A stretch of DNA of 64,000 bases, taken from the NCBI GenBank assembly GCA_963738625.1, contig CAVTXH010000020.1:744001-808000 (forward strand), in the 5' to 3' direction. A program made the translations under genes and the position numbers. This DNA is from UBA7672 sp963738625 (lineage in GTDB: Bacteria; Pseudomonadota; Alphaproteobacteria; Caulobacterales; Hyphomonadaceae). Under the pieces are notes generated by a model. That model saw nothing but the letters and a program-made list of their open reading frames with translations, did not search any database and was not told where the DNA came from. Shown one piece after another: positions 53,433-61,613 of this stretch. Each line of letters begins with the position of its first letter. Positions within the stretch are counted from its first letter, which is position 1.

Positions 53433-53720
53433 GTGAGCGTCGACAAGAACACGGTTCGCAAGGTGGCGCGGCTGGCCCGCATCGCCGTTCCCGAGGAAAG
53501 GCTCGAGCCGCTGGCGGCCGAGCTGAACGGGATCCTCGCCTGGATCGAGCAGCTCAACGAAGTCGACGTCCAGGGCGTCGAGCCCATGACCACGCCGGTG
53601 AAGATGACACTGCCGATGCGCGAGGACGTCATCACCGATGGCAATATACGCGACAAGGTGCTCGCCAACGCGCCGAAGACCGAGGACGGATTCTTCGTCG
53701 TGCCGAAAGTGGTGGAGTAA
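53433..53720 (+). CDS. gatC: Asp/Glu-tRNA amidotransferase subunit C
   Basis: 95 residues from GTG (MSVDKNTVRKVARLARI). GatC stabilises the GatA-GatB complex that amidates Asp-tRNA(Asn) and Glu-tRNA(Gln). The family blocks LARIAVPEERLEPLAAELNGIL and MTTPVKMTLPMREDVITDG are clear. It is followed without a gap by a DUF2199 gene, then GNAT, then gatA. gatB lies outside the window. Confidence 0.96.
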   Translation: MSVDKNTVRKVARLARIAVPEERLEPLAAELNGILAWIEQLNEVDVQGVEPMTTPVKMTLPMREDVITDGNIRDKVLANAPKTEDGFFVVPKVVE

Positions 53721-54317
53721 ATGACGCTCGACGCGCTCAACGATCCGCGTTGGAAGGTGTTCAACGAGCGTGGCTTTGCCTGCTCGTGCGGCGAGCGGCA
53801 TGCCGGCCTGTTCCCGATCAACATTCATCATCCGATCGGCTGGCCCGGAGCGAATGACTACGCGCCGGATGACGCACTTCGAATGGATGGCAACTTTCTG
53901 TCGGCGAACTTCTGCGTCTGGGATGGCAAGTATTTCGCGATGCGCATGCGCCTGCCGCTCGCCATCCGCGGCGCGGCGCCGTGGGCGTTCATGTTCACCG
54001 TGTGGGCGAGCCTCAACAAGGCTGACTTCGAAGGCTATATCGATGCCTGGAAGAACAAGCGCTTCAATCCCACTGCGCGTGCGCCGGCGCGGTTGGTCAA
54101 CCGGCTGAATGTATATCCCGACACGCACAACCTGATGGGGTCGGCGTTCCAGCAGGAAGACGACGGGCCTCCGATCCTGCTTATCCACGGGCCGCAACCC
54201 GACAATGTTGGCGATCATCCGCTCATCGCCGACCAGCGCAACGGCATCGGCGTGGATCGCGTGCTCGAACTGTTCGCAAGCTATGGCCACGACATGCGGG
54301 CGGAGGCAGGCGTATGA
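53721..54317 (+). CDS. DUF2199 family protein
   Basis: 198 residues. The N-terminus has a CxC metal-type site (FACSCGERHAGL), and GNFLSANFCVWDGKYFAMRMRLPL and FMFTVWASLN are the usual DUF2199 blocks. No function is known for the family. It starts directly after the gatC stop and overlaps the GNAT gene by 4 bases, so it is translated with the gat genes. Confidence 0.85.
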   Translation: MTLDALNDPRWKVFNERGFACSCGERHAGLFPINIHHPIGWPGANDYAPDDALRMDGNFLSANFCVWDGKYFAMRMRLPLAIRGAAPWAFMFTVWASLNKADFEGYIDAWKNKRFNPTARAPARLVNRLNVYPDTHNLMGSAFQQEDDGPPILLIHGPQPDNVGDHPLIADQRNGIGVDRVLELFASYGHDMRAEAGV

Positions 54318-54811
54318 TTGCCGCAACTGCCGCGAACGACGAGCTGACCATCACCACCGAGGATCCGCGTCTCGGAGACAGCGTTTTGCTGATCGACGAG
54401 ATGTCGGACTTCATCGAGCAGACCTATCCCGAGGACGCGGAGCTGGGCATTGTGCCGACGACGGCGGATGAGATTGCGCGGGATGGCCTGTTCGTGCTCG
54501 CCCGGCTGGGCGGAAAGGCGGTCGGAACCGGCGCGCTGATGAACCATCCGGACGTCGACGGCGTCCGCGTGATGGAAGTGAAGCGCATGTATGTGCGCGA
54601 GGAAGCGCGCGGGCGGCGCGTCGCCGAGCAGATCCTGCGCTGGCTGGAAATCCTCGCCCGGACACGCGGCGCGACCAAGCTTGTTCTGATGTGCGGGCCA
54701 CGACAGCCTGGGGCGCTGCGGCTCTACGAGCGGTGCGGATACTCCGTGCGGAGCGCCTACGGCAAGAATTCCGAACACCCGCTCTGCATCTATTTCGAGA
54801 AACGCCTCTGA
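54314..54811 (+). CDS. GNAT family N-acetyltransferase
   Basis: 165 residues with one GNAT fold: VMEVKRMYVREEARGRRVAEQIL is the acetyl-CoA binding segment (R/Q-x-x-G-x-G/A replaced by ARGRRVA), and ALRLYERCGYSVRSAYG is motif B. Substrate unknown. It sits between a DUF2199 gene and gatA, overlapping each by 1-4 bases. Confidence 0.92.
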   Translation: MIAATAANDELTITTEDPRLGDSVLLIDEMSDFIEQTYPEDAELGIVPTTADEIARDGLFVLARLGGKAVGTGALMNHPDVDGVRVMEVKRMYVREEARGRRVAEQILRWLEILARTRGATKLVLMCGPRQPGALRLYERCGYSVRSAYGKNSEHPLCIYFEKRL

Positions 54812-56289
54812 TGAGCAACCTGACGCAACTCACACTCTCCGACGCGGTCGACGGACTGAAGGCGAAGAAGTTCTCGTCAAAGGAGATCACGCAGGCTTTC
54901 CTGACCGAGATCGACAAGTCGAACAAGCATCTCAACGCCTATGTCGTCGTCACGGCCGACAAGGCGCTCAAGATGGCGGATGCGGCGGACAGGAACCTGA
55001 AAGCCGGCAAAGGCGGACGGCTGGAAGGTGCGCCGCTCGGCATCAAGGACCTGTTCTGCACCGAAGGCGTGCGGACCACGGCGTGCTCCAACATCCTTGG
55101 CGAGTTCACACCGCCCTATGAAAGCACCGTCACGCAGAATTTGTGGGACGAAGGCGCGGTCATGTTGGGCAAGCTCAACATGGACGAGTTCGCCATGGGC
55201 TCGTCGAACGAGACGTCGCGCTTCGGACCGCCGACCAATCCGTGGCGGCGCAAGGGCTCGAATGCGCGGCTGACGGCAGGCGGATCATCGGGTGGATCGG
55301 CCACGGCCACGGCGGCGGACCTGTGCCTTGCTGCGACCGCGTCGGACACCGGCGGGTCGATCCGGCAGCCGGCGGCGTTTGCAGGCATTGTTGGCATCAA
55401 GCCGACATACGGCCGCGCCAGCCGGTACGGCATGGTCGCGTTTGCGTCTTCCCTGGATCAGGCGGGACCTTTGGCCAAGTCCGTGAAGGACGCGGCGCTG
55501 ATGCTCGAAGTGATGTGCTCCGCTGATCCAAAAGACTCGACCAGCCTGCACCTGCCGATTCCGAACTGGACGGCGTCCGTAGGCAAGTCGGTCAAGGGCA
55601 TGAAGATCGGCGTGCCGAAGGAATACCGCGTCGACGGCATGCCGGAAGAGATCGAGAAGCTCTGGCAACAGGGCGTCGCCTGGCTGAAAGCGGCGGGCGC
55701 GACCATGGTCGAGGTGTCACTGCCGCACACCAAGTACGCGCTGCCGGCCTACTATATCGTCGCGCCGGCGGAGGCATCGTCCAACCTCGCACGCTATGAT
55801 GGCATCCGCTATGGCGCGCGGCAGACGGGCGACGGCTCGCTGACCTCGACCTACGAGACGACGCGCGCCAAGGGGTTCGGCGCCGAGGTGCAGCGCCGGC
55901 TGCTGATCGGCACCTATGTGCTCTCGGCCGGGTATTACGATGCATATTATCTGCGGGCGCAGAAGGTGCGGACGAAGATCCTGCAGGATTTCGAGGCGGC
56001 GTTCGAGAAGGTCGATGCGCTGCTGACGCCTGCGACGCCAAGCGCCGCGTTCGGGTATGGCGAGAAGGGCGATGATCCGGTCGCGATGTACCTCAACGAC
56101 ATCTTCACCGTGACGGCGAACCTTGCGGGCCTGCCGGCCATTGCCGTGCCGGCGGGGATCGACAGCCAGGGCCTCCCGCTCGGCCTGCAGGTGATCGGCA
56201 AGGCGCTGGACGAGGAAGCCTGCTTCAAGGTCGCCGCCGCCATCGAAGACGCCGCCGCGTTCAAGGCGCGGCCGGAGAAGTGGTGGTAG
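54811..56289 (+). CDS. gatA: Asp/Glu-tRNA amidotransferase subunit A
   Basis: 492 residues. Glutaminase subunit; releases ammonia from glutamine for tRNA amidation. The amidase-signature triad is Lys79 (GIKDLF), cis-Ser159 (AGGSSGGSA) and nucleophile Ser183 (DTGGSIRQPAAFAG). The GNAT stop overlaps the start (TGATG). Downstream of gatA comes a small membrane protein after 22 bases, not gatB. Confidence 0.97.
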   Translation: MSNLTQLTLSDAVDGLKAKKFSSKEITQAFLTEIDKSNKHLNAYVVVTADKALKMADAADRNLKAGKGGRLEGAPLGIKDLFCTEGVRTTACSNILGEFTPPYESTVTQNLWDEGAVMLGKLNMDEFAMGSSNETSRFGPPTNPWRRKGSNARLTAGGSSGGSATATAADLCLAATASDTGGSIRQPAAFAGIVGIKPTYGRASRYGMVAFASSLDQAGPLAKSVKDAALMLEVMCSADPKDSTSLHLPIPNWTASVGKSVKGMKIGVPKEYRVDGMPEEIEKLWQQGVAWLKAAGATMVEVSLPHTKYALPAYYIVAPAEASSNLARYDGIRYGARQTGDGSLTSTYETTRAKGFGAEVQRRLLIGTYVLSAGYYDAYYLRAQKVRTKILQDFEAAFEKVDALLTPATPSAAFGYGEKGDDPVAMYLNDIFTVTANLAGLPAIAVPAGIDSQGLPLGLQVIGKALDEEACFKVAAAIEDAAAFKARPEKWW

Positions 56290-56311
56290 TTTCCACGAAA
56301 GGGATGCTGCG

Positions 56312-56548
56312 ATGCTGACGAGGCGCAGGCGCTATCTGATGGCGCTGACCGGCGCCATGCCGGCTATCGCCATCTCGGCCGGTCTGCTGACCCTGTCGCC
56401 AGACAGCGTCACGCGACAGCAATACTGGCCATGGCTTCCGATCCTGGTTCTCGCTGTCGGCCTTGCCGCCAGCATATCGTTCTGGGTGTTCGCCGCGGGA
56501 CGCGGCGACAAGGCTGCCGGCAGAGACGGTCGCGGCAAGCGCGGGTGA
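56312..56548 (+). CDS. Small two-helix membrane protein
   Basis: 78 residues. A basic start (TRRRRYLMALTG) is followed by helices at about 8-28 (ALTGAMPAIAISAGLLTL) and 40-63 (WLPILVLAVGLAASISFWVF), then a Gly/Arg/Lys-rich end. The topology is likely in-in. It may be co-transcribed with gatA 22 bases upstream. No family recognised. Confidence 0.6.
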   Translation: MLTRRRRYLMALTGAMPAIAISAGLLTLSPDSVTRQQYWPWLPILVLAVGLAASISFWVFAAGRGDKAAGRDGRGKRG

Positions 56549-56681
56549 CTCTCTTTGGCTTGTGAACGTTAACGCGCGGACAGGTCATGCGGCGTATGGC
56601 GATTGAGCGCCTGCCGGCTTTCAGCCCCCGCTAATGGCTCGCTCGCGTTGACTTGCATCGGATAGCGGGCTTTTTGGCGCT

Positions 56682-57482
56682 ATGATCAGTTTTGCCGACT
56701 CGATCGACCTGAACCCTGCCGCCGAAAATCTCTGGGCCGGGAAGGTCGATCCGGATTACCGCGGCTTCGGCAGCCAGTTTGGCGGATGGACCGCGGCGGC
56801 GTTGCTCAAGGGCGCGATGATCGAAGGCGGCGTGAAGGGCGAGCCGCTATCGCTATCTGTGTTGTTCATCGAGGCAGTCAACGAGGGCGGGTTCGAGATT
56901 TCGACGCGGCTGCTGCGCTCGGGGGCGCGGCTGCAGTTCTGGCGGTCGGAGCTGATCCAGAACGGCAAGGTGGCGGCGCATGCGCAGGCCACGTTCGGCG
57001 TGCGGCGGGAGACGACGCGGTTCACCGATGCGGTGATGCCGCATGTAGACCCACCGACTTCGGACAAGCTGAAAGAATGGGGGCCGGACATCCCGTTCGG
57101 ACGGCAGCTGCTGACGCGCTGGGCGACGCCGTTGCCGCGCGATCCGCTGCATGACCCGAGCCTGCCGGCGAGTTCGCTGGCGTGGATGAAGGACAGGCGC
57201 GGGCGACCGCTGGATGTGCTGATGCTGGCGGCGATGGCCGACCATGCGCCGCCGCGCGTCATCTGGAAGCGTTCCTCGATCTCGGGATCGAGCACGGTGT
57301 CGATGACGACGCACTTCCATGCGACGCCAGAGGATTTCGCGGCAGTCGGCAACGGCTTTGTTCTCAGCGAAGTGCACTGCCGGCGCTGCGAAGGCGGATA
57401 CTTCGATCACGAATTGAAGCTGTGGAGCCGCTCCGGCGTGCTGCTGGCGACGAGCGAGCAGGTGGCGGCCTTCAGGGATTGA
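56682..57482 (+). CDS. Acyl-CoA thioesterase-like double-hotdog protein
   Basis: 266 residues with two hotdog folds in tandem, as in TesB-like thioesterases of the 4HBT_3 family. FGSQFGGWTAAALLKGA opens the first hotdog, with FEISTRLLRSGARLQFWRSEL; the second ends LSEVHCRRCEGGYFDHELKLWSRSGVLLATSEQ. Substrate unknown. Monocistronic. Confidence 0.85.
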   Translation: MISFADSIDLNPAAENLWAGKVDPDYRGFGSQFGGWTAAALLKGAMIEGGVKGEPLSLSVLFIEAVNEGGFEISTRLLRSGARLQFWRSELIQNGKVAAHAQATFGVRRETTRFTDAVMPHVDPPTSDKLKEWGPDIPFGRQLLTRWATPLPRDPLHDPSLPASSLAWMKDRRGRPLDVLMLAAMADHAPPRVIWKRSSISGSSTVSMTTHFHATPEDFAAVGNGFVLSEVHCRRCEGGYFDHELKLWSRSGVLLATSEQVAAFRD

Positions 57483-57540
57483 AGGTCAATATCGCCGCCG
57501 GCAGAAGCAGGCGGCGATATCGATCTCGACAAGTTCGACC

Positions 57541-58011
57541 CTAGGTCGGCGGAGCGGCCGCTTTCGGCAAGCTGGCGATGTAGGCGGCCACAGCAGTCGC
57601 ATCGGCTTCGTTGAGGCGATAGCCCGGCATGGGCGGAAGCGGCGGCGAGCCATCGGCCGGCGTGCCGGTCATCAGGAAGACCTTGAGAGATTCCTCGGTG
57701 TAGTTGTCAGGTACGCCCGCTATCGGAATGCTGACCTTAGCGTAGGGCATTCCCGGCGGCGGCGTCTCGAGGATAGGGGCGCCGTGCAGCATTTTCGTCT
57801 GATCGAGCATGCCGTCCGCAAGGCGTGGTGTGTGGCAGTCTCCACACATTACTGCGCCTTCGACGAGATACTTGCCGTGCGCCAGAACTTCTTCCCTGGT
57901 CGGCGCAGCAGGCGTTGCAGCGGCGGTTTCCACAGGCGCAGTGGTCTCTCCCGCCGAACAGGCCGAAACCAGCGCAGCCATGGCCGCGCCCATCCACATT
58001 GCAACTTTCAT
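57541..58011 (-). CDS. Lipoprotein class I cytochrome c
   Basis: 156 residues. Lipobox LVSAC with acylated Cys18, an Ala/Thr/Pro linker, then the heme motif CGDCH (Cys56, Cys59, His60) and a probable axial Met in PMPGYRLNEADA. It resembles the cytochrome c domains of alcohol-dehydrogenase-type chains and is the second lipoprotein cytochrome in this window. It is convergent with the thioesterase gene. Confidence 0.9.
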   Translation of the reverse strand: MKVAMWMGAAMAALVSACSAGETTAPVETAAATPAAPTREEVLAHGKYLVEGAVMCGDCHTPRLADGMLDQTKMLHGAPILETPPPGMPYAKVSIPIAGVPDNYTEESLKVFLMTGTPADGSPPLPPMPGYRLNEADATAVAAYIASLPKAAAPPT

Positions 58012-58108
58012 TCGTGCCTCCCCTCACGCGACGTCCCGGTCGCGGTGACGTTTGCTAGCATGACTCGCGGGGGGAAATCTCAGCTCTGTAGGGACTTTCG
58101 AACGGGGA

Positions 58109-58675
58109 TCAGTTTGCCGTAGGGTTAGGGGTCGCGCCGAGCAGGCTGTCGAACGGCACGCCGCCCGCTCGGTAGCCATTGAAGTTGATTGCCTCTGCCT
58201 GGCGCCTGGCTTCCTCGATCGTGTAGCCTTTGTACTTCACCAGGTAGGCCGCCCACATGTGACTGGCGCGCCAGGCGACCGTGCAATGGAGCAGGACTTT
58301 CTTGCCCTTCGCATTCTCGATCGCCTTGGCGACGGTATCGACGGCGGCCGGCGTGTAGGGCGTATCCGGTCCGCCTAGCGGCACGTGGACGTAGGTTGCG
58401 CCGAGTTCTTTCAGCACGGCAGCCTCGTCATACGGAACCTGCTTGCGATTATCCATTTCCTGCTGTGTGCGCAGGTTGATGATCGTGGTGACGCCGCCTG
58501 CCACCATCTCTCTCAACGCAGCTTCGCTGGGCTGGCCGGCGACATAGGCAGGTCCGACATCCGCAATCACGGCCTGAAAGTCCGTGCGGGTCAGTTTCTC
58601 CGGAAACTTGACTGGCTCGTCCGCAAACGCCGGAGCAGCGAACATGAGAGCGGCGGTAAACAGAGCGATGCGCAT
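58109..58675 (-). CDS. Exported protein tyrosine phosphatase-like protein
   Basis: 188 residues. A signal peptide (RIALFTAALMFAAPAFA) predicts periplasmic location. The P-loop is HCTVAWRAS with Cys131 and Arg136, four residues between Cys and Arg, as in the DUF442-like phosphatase branch and not the CX5R of classic PTPs. AYVAGQPSEAAL and TTIINLRTQQEMD at the N-terminal side fit that branch. It probably acts on a periplasmic or outer-layer substrate; this is inference. Confidence 0.85.
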   Translation of the reverse strand: MRIALFTAALMFAAPAFADEPVKFPEKLTRTDFQAVIADVGPAYVAGQPSEAALREMVAGGVTTIINLRTQQEMDNRKQVPYDEAAVLKELGATYVHVPLGGPDTPYTPAAVDTVAKAIENAKGKKVLLHCTVAWRASHMWAAYLVKYKGYTIEEARRQAEAINFNGYRAGGVPFDSLLGATPNPTAN

Positions 58676-58776
58676 GGTGTTTCCTCTGGCGTGTTGAGCG
58701 AGAGGTTAGGGGCACACGCTGATGGCGGCAATCACGCGATGTTAGAATGACGCAGCGGCTGGAGCGAACGTGATCG

Positions 58777-59337
58777 CTAGGCTCTGCCGCCGCTGACCTG
58801 CAGGCGATCCGGAGAGACGCCGATCCGGGTGAGGGCGCGGCTCCACTTGGTGTCGAGCGAGGGGTCGTAGACCAGCGCCACATCCGGCACACCGACGAGC
58901 CAGACGTTCTCGGCGAGCTCCTGCTCGAGCTGTCCGGCCGCCCAGCCGGAATAGCCGAGCGCGAGCACGTAGCGCTCCGGCGGCGAGTCCGACGTCATCG
59001 CGTGCAGCACGTCGCGCGTTGCGGTGAGGCACACGCCTTCGCAGATCGGCAGCGTCGCGCCTGCGCTGTCATAGTCTTCGGAGTGCAGCACGAACCCGCG
59101 ATCGCGGCCGACGGGGCCGCCCATCAGGATGTGCGCATCGTCCGGCGCGTCATCGCCATCGACGCCGAGCTGGTCGAGCAGTTCAGGCAGATCGACGCCT
59201 TCAGTGACTTTGTTGAGCACGATGCCCATCGCGTGATCCTCGTTGTGGGTGCACACGAGAATGACGGCCTGACGGAAACGCGGGTCCTCGATCGCCGGGG
59301 AGGCGATGAGCAGCTTGCCTGCCAGCGAATGGTTCAT
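58777..59337 (-). CDS. YqgE/AlgH family protein (UPF0301)
   Basis: 186 residues. The family start SLAGKLLIASPAIEDPRFRQAVILVCTHNEDHAMGIVLN is conserved, as are MGGPVGRDRGFVLHS and LGYSGWAAGQLEQELAENVWL. Role unknown in most species; AlgH was linked to alginate regulation in Pseudomonas. It is divergent from the peroxiredoxin gene, 199 bases away. Confidence 0.95.
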   Translation of the reverse strand: MNHSLAGKLLIASPAIEDPRFRQAVILVCTHNEDHAMGIVLNKVTEGVDLPELLDQLGVDGDDAPDDAHILMGGPVGRDRGFVLHSEDYDSAGATLPICEGVCLTATRDVLHAMTSDSPPERYVLALGYSGWAAGQLEQELAENVWLVGVPDVALVYDPSLDTKWSRALTRIGVSPDRLQVSGGRA

Positions 59338-59536
59338 GCGATCTGCCTCCCTCTCTCGAGAGTCGATGGCCGGAGCATCGACGGCCGCGTCATGCTGGTC
59401 CTTTGGAGCGGCCTAGGCAAGCCGCGATTGTCTCGGTTGCGTTCCAAAAACATGTGTCGTCTGAAGGGATTCGCTTTGGGGCGGGAAAGGCTCTAAATCC
59501 TAAGCGGTTCATTTATTCCTGTTCGAGGAGAGGCCT

Positions 59537-60019
59537 ATGACGATCAAGGTTGGCGACAAGCTGCCGGATGCAACCTTCCGCGTGATGAAGGACGGCAAGC
59601 CTGCCGACCTGACCATGGCCGAACTCACCGTAGGCAAGAAGGTCGCGCTGTTCGCTGTGCCAGGCGCGTTCACGCCCACATGCTCGGTGCGGCACCTGCC
59701 GGGCTACAAGGAAAAGGCAGCCGACTTCCGCAAGAAGGGCGTCGATACCGTGGCCTGCGTGTCGGTCAACGATGTGTTCGTGATGAACGCCTGGGGCAAG
59801 GACCAGCAGGTCGGCGACGACGTGGTGATGCTAGCCGACGGCAACGGCGTGTTCGCCAAAGCCGTTGGCCTCGAAATGGATGGCTCGGGCTTCGGCATGG
59901 GCCAGCGTTCGAAGCGCTATTCGATGATCGTCAACGATGGCGTGGTAACCACGTTGAACGTCGAAGCGCCGGGCGAATTCAAGGTGTCCGCGGCCGACTA
60001 CATGCTCGACCAGCTTTAG
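59537..60019 (+). CDS. Peroxiredoxin (Prx5 type)
   Basis: 160 residues. The peroxidatic cysteine is Cys49 in PGAFTPTCSVRHLPGY, the Prx5 motif. The protein continues AFVMNAW-like VFVMNAWGKDQQ and ADGNGVFAKAVGLEMD. It reduces peroxides with glutathione or thioredoxin. GAGGAGAGGCC is just upstream. A hairpin CAATGGGC / GCCCATTG at 60056-60081 lies after the gene but has no T run. Confidence 0.95.
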   Translation: MTIKVGDKLPDATFRVMKDGKPADLTMAELTVGKKVALFAVPGAFTPTCSVRHLPGYKEKAADFRKKGVDTVACVSVNDVFVMNAWGKDQQVGDDVVMLADGNGVFAKAVGLEMDGSGFGMGQRSKRYSMIVNDGVVTTLNVEAPGEFKVSAADYMLDQL

Positions 60020-60095
60020 AGTTTGCAAACGGCGCTGCTGAAATTGCCGGTGAAACAATGGGCTGGCGCAACGGCCCATTGACCCCCATTTGATA

Positions 60096-60119
60096 TCGTG
60101 ACAAGGTACCTTGTCACGA
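60096..60119. promoter_or_regulatory. Perfect 24-base palindrome upstream of the SPFH gene
   Basis: TCGTGACAAGGT is followed at once by its exact complement ACCTTGTCACGA. It ends 18 bases before the SPFH start codon, so it lies in the promoter or leader. Perfect dyads of this length are typical operators for dimeric repressors (TetR, MarR, PadR or GntR types). No matching regulator gene is adjacent. As RNA it could also form a 12-base hairpin, though without a loop that is less likely. Confidence 0.7.
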
Positions 60120-60137
60120 ACTCAGGAGATGGGCGGG

Positions 60138-61127
60138 ATGGATTTCAGCAACATCGGCGACGGCGTGGGGCTTCTGATCCCCGTCCTGATCGGTCTCTTC
60201 GGCATCTTCCTGGTATTCAGCGCCGTAAAGGTGGTGCCGCAGGGCTACCAGTACACGGTGGAACAGTTCGGCCGCTTCACGCGGGTGCTGAACCCCGGCC
60301 TCAGCTTCATCATGCCTTTTGTCGACCGCATCGGTCACAAGCTGAACATGATGGAGAACGTGCTCGACATTCCGCAGCAGGAAGTGATCACGCGCGACAA
60401 CGCCACTGTCTCCTGCGATGCGGTGGTGTTCACGCAGATCGTCGATGCGGTGCCGGCGGCGTATGAGGTGCGCGATCTGGAGCGCGCCATCACCAACCTG
60501 TCGATGACCAACATCCGTACCGTGGTCGGTTCTATGGATCTCGACCAGGTGCTGTCCAACCGCGATGACATCAACGCGCGTCTGCTGGCTGTGATCGACG
60601 CCGCGACGCACCCATGGGGCGTCAAGGTCACGCGTATCGAGATCAAGGACCTGACGCCGCCGGCCGACATCACCGAGGCGATGGCCCGGCAGATGAAGGC
60701 AGAGCGTCTGAAGCGTGCGCAGATCCTTGAAGCCGAAGGCGATCGCGCTTCTGCCATCCTCAAGGCCGAGGGCCAGAAGCAGTCGCTGATCCTGGAAGCC
60801 GAGGGCCGCCGCGAGGCTGCTTTCCGCGACGCCGAGGCGCGCGAACGTTCGGCGGAAGCCGAAGCGAAGGCGACCGAGGTCGTGTCCGAGGCGATCGCCA
60901 AGGGCGACGTGAATGCGATCAACTACTTCCTCGGGCTGAAATACGTCGAGGCGTTCGCCAAGCTCGCCAGCTCGCCGCAGCAACGCACTGTCATCGTCCC
61001 CGCCGATTTTGCCGGTCTTGTCGGCGCGATCGAGGGCGTGAAGGCCCTGACGGAGAATGTGAGGCATCAAGGCGGCGGGCCGGGCAATCCACCGGCCGGC
61101 GGCAGCCCCTTCGCTACACGGAGCTAG
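60138..61127 (+). CDS. qmcA: SPFH/Band 7 domain membrane protein (QmcA-like)
   Basis: 329 residues. One N-terminal helix (GLLIPVLIGLFGIFLVFSAV) is followed by a Band 7 domain (VVPQGYQYTVEQFGRFTRVLNPG; TVSCDAVVFTQIVDA) and a long charged coiled-coil (EAMARQMKAERLKRAQILEAEG, EGRREAAFRDAEARERSAEAEA). Such proteins form membrane rings that affect FtsH or membrane organisation. ATG at 60138 is chosen with AGGAG 9 bases upstream. It is paired with an NfeD gene, the usual combination. Confidence 0.93.
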   Translation: MDFSNIGDGVGLLIPVLIGLFGIFLVFSAVKVVPQGYQYTVEQFGRFTRVLNPGLSFIMPFVDRIGHKLNMMENVLDIPQQEVITRDNATVSCDAVVFTQIVDAVPAAYEVRDLERAITNLSMTNIRTVVGSMDLDQVLSNRDDINARLLAVIDAATHPWGVKVTRIEIKDLTPPADITEAMARQMKAERLKRAQILEAEGDRASAILKAEGQKQSLILEAEGRREAAFRDAEARERSAEAEAKATEVVSEAIAKGDVNAINYFLGLKYVEAFAKLASSPQQRTVIVPADFAGLVGAIEGVKALTENVRHQGGGPGNPPAGGSPFATRS

Positions 61128-61130
61128 GCC

Positions 61131-61613
61131 ATGGACGCCGTGATGGGCTTTCTTGAAGGTTTCACCGTCTGGCACTGGCTGGGTCTCGGCATCATCCTGC
61201 TAACGCTGGAAGTGGCGGTGGGAACGTTCGACCTGCTCTGGATCGCCATCGGCGCGTTCGCGACGGCTCTGTTCGCGCTGATCGCACCCGATCCGATCGG
61301 CGGCTGGCAAGGCCAGATGACCTTCTTCGGCATCGTGGCGCTGGCGTTCGTCTTCTCCGGGCGCACGTTGTTCAAGGGGCTGCGCACGCGGTCGTCGAGC
61401 CATCCCAACCTCAACGACCGGCTCGCCAAGATGGTCGGCGCGCACGGCGAGGCGGCGACGCGTTTCGACGATGGCCGAGGCAAGGTGAAAGTCGGCGATT
61501 CAGTCTGGCTGGCCGAGCAGGTCGGCGGCGCATCGATCGCGGCGGGCGACAAGGTTGTGGTCGCAGGCGCGGACGGCACGACGCTGAAGGTGAAGCCGGT
61601 CCAGGCCGGCTAG
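61131..61613 (+). CDS. NfeD family membrane protein
   Basis: 160 residues. Three membrane helices span about residues 10-75 (WLGLGIILLTLEVAVGTFDLLWIAIG is typical). The C-terminal OB-fold begins NDRLAKMVGAHGEAATRF and carries VGDSVWLAEQ. NfeD proteins act with SPFH partners in membrane-domain organisation. It starts 3 bases after the SPFH stop and converges with the next gene by a 4-base overlap. Confidence 0.93.
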   Translation: MDAVMGFLEGFTVWHWLGLGIILLTLEVAVGTFDLLWIAIGAFATALFALIAPDPIGGWQGQMTFFGIVALAFVFSGRTLFKGLRTRSSSHPNLNDRLAKMVGAHGEAATRFDDGRGKVKVGDSVWLAEQVGGASIAAGDKVVVAGADGTTLKVKPVQAG

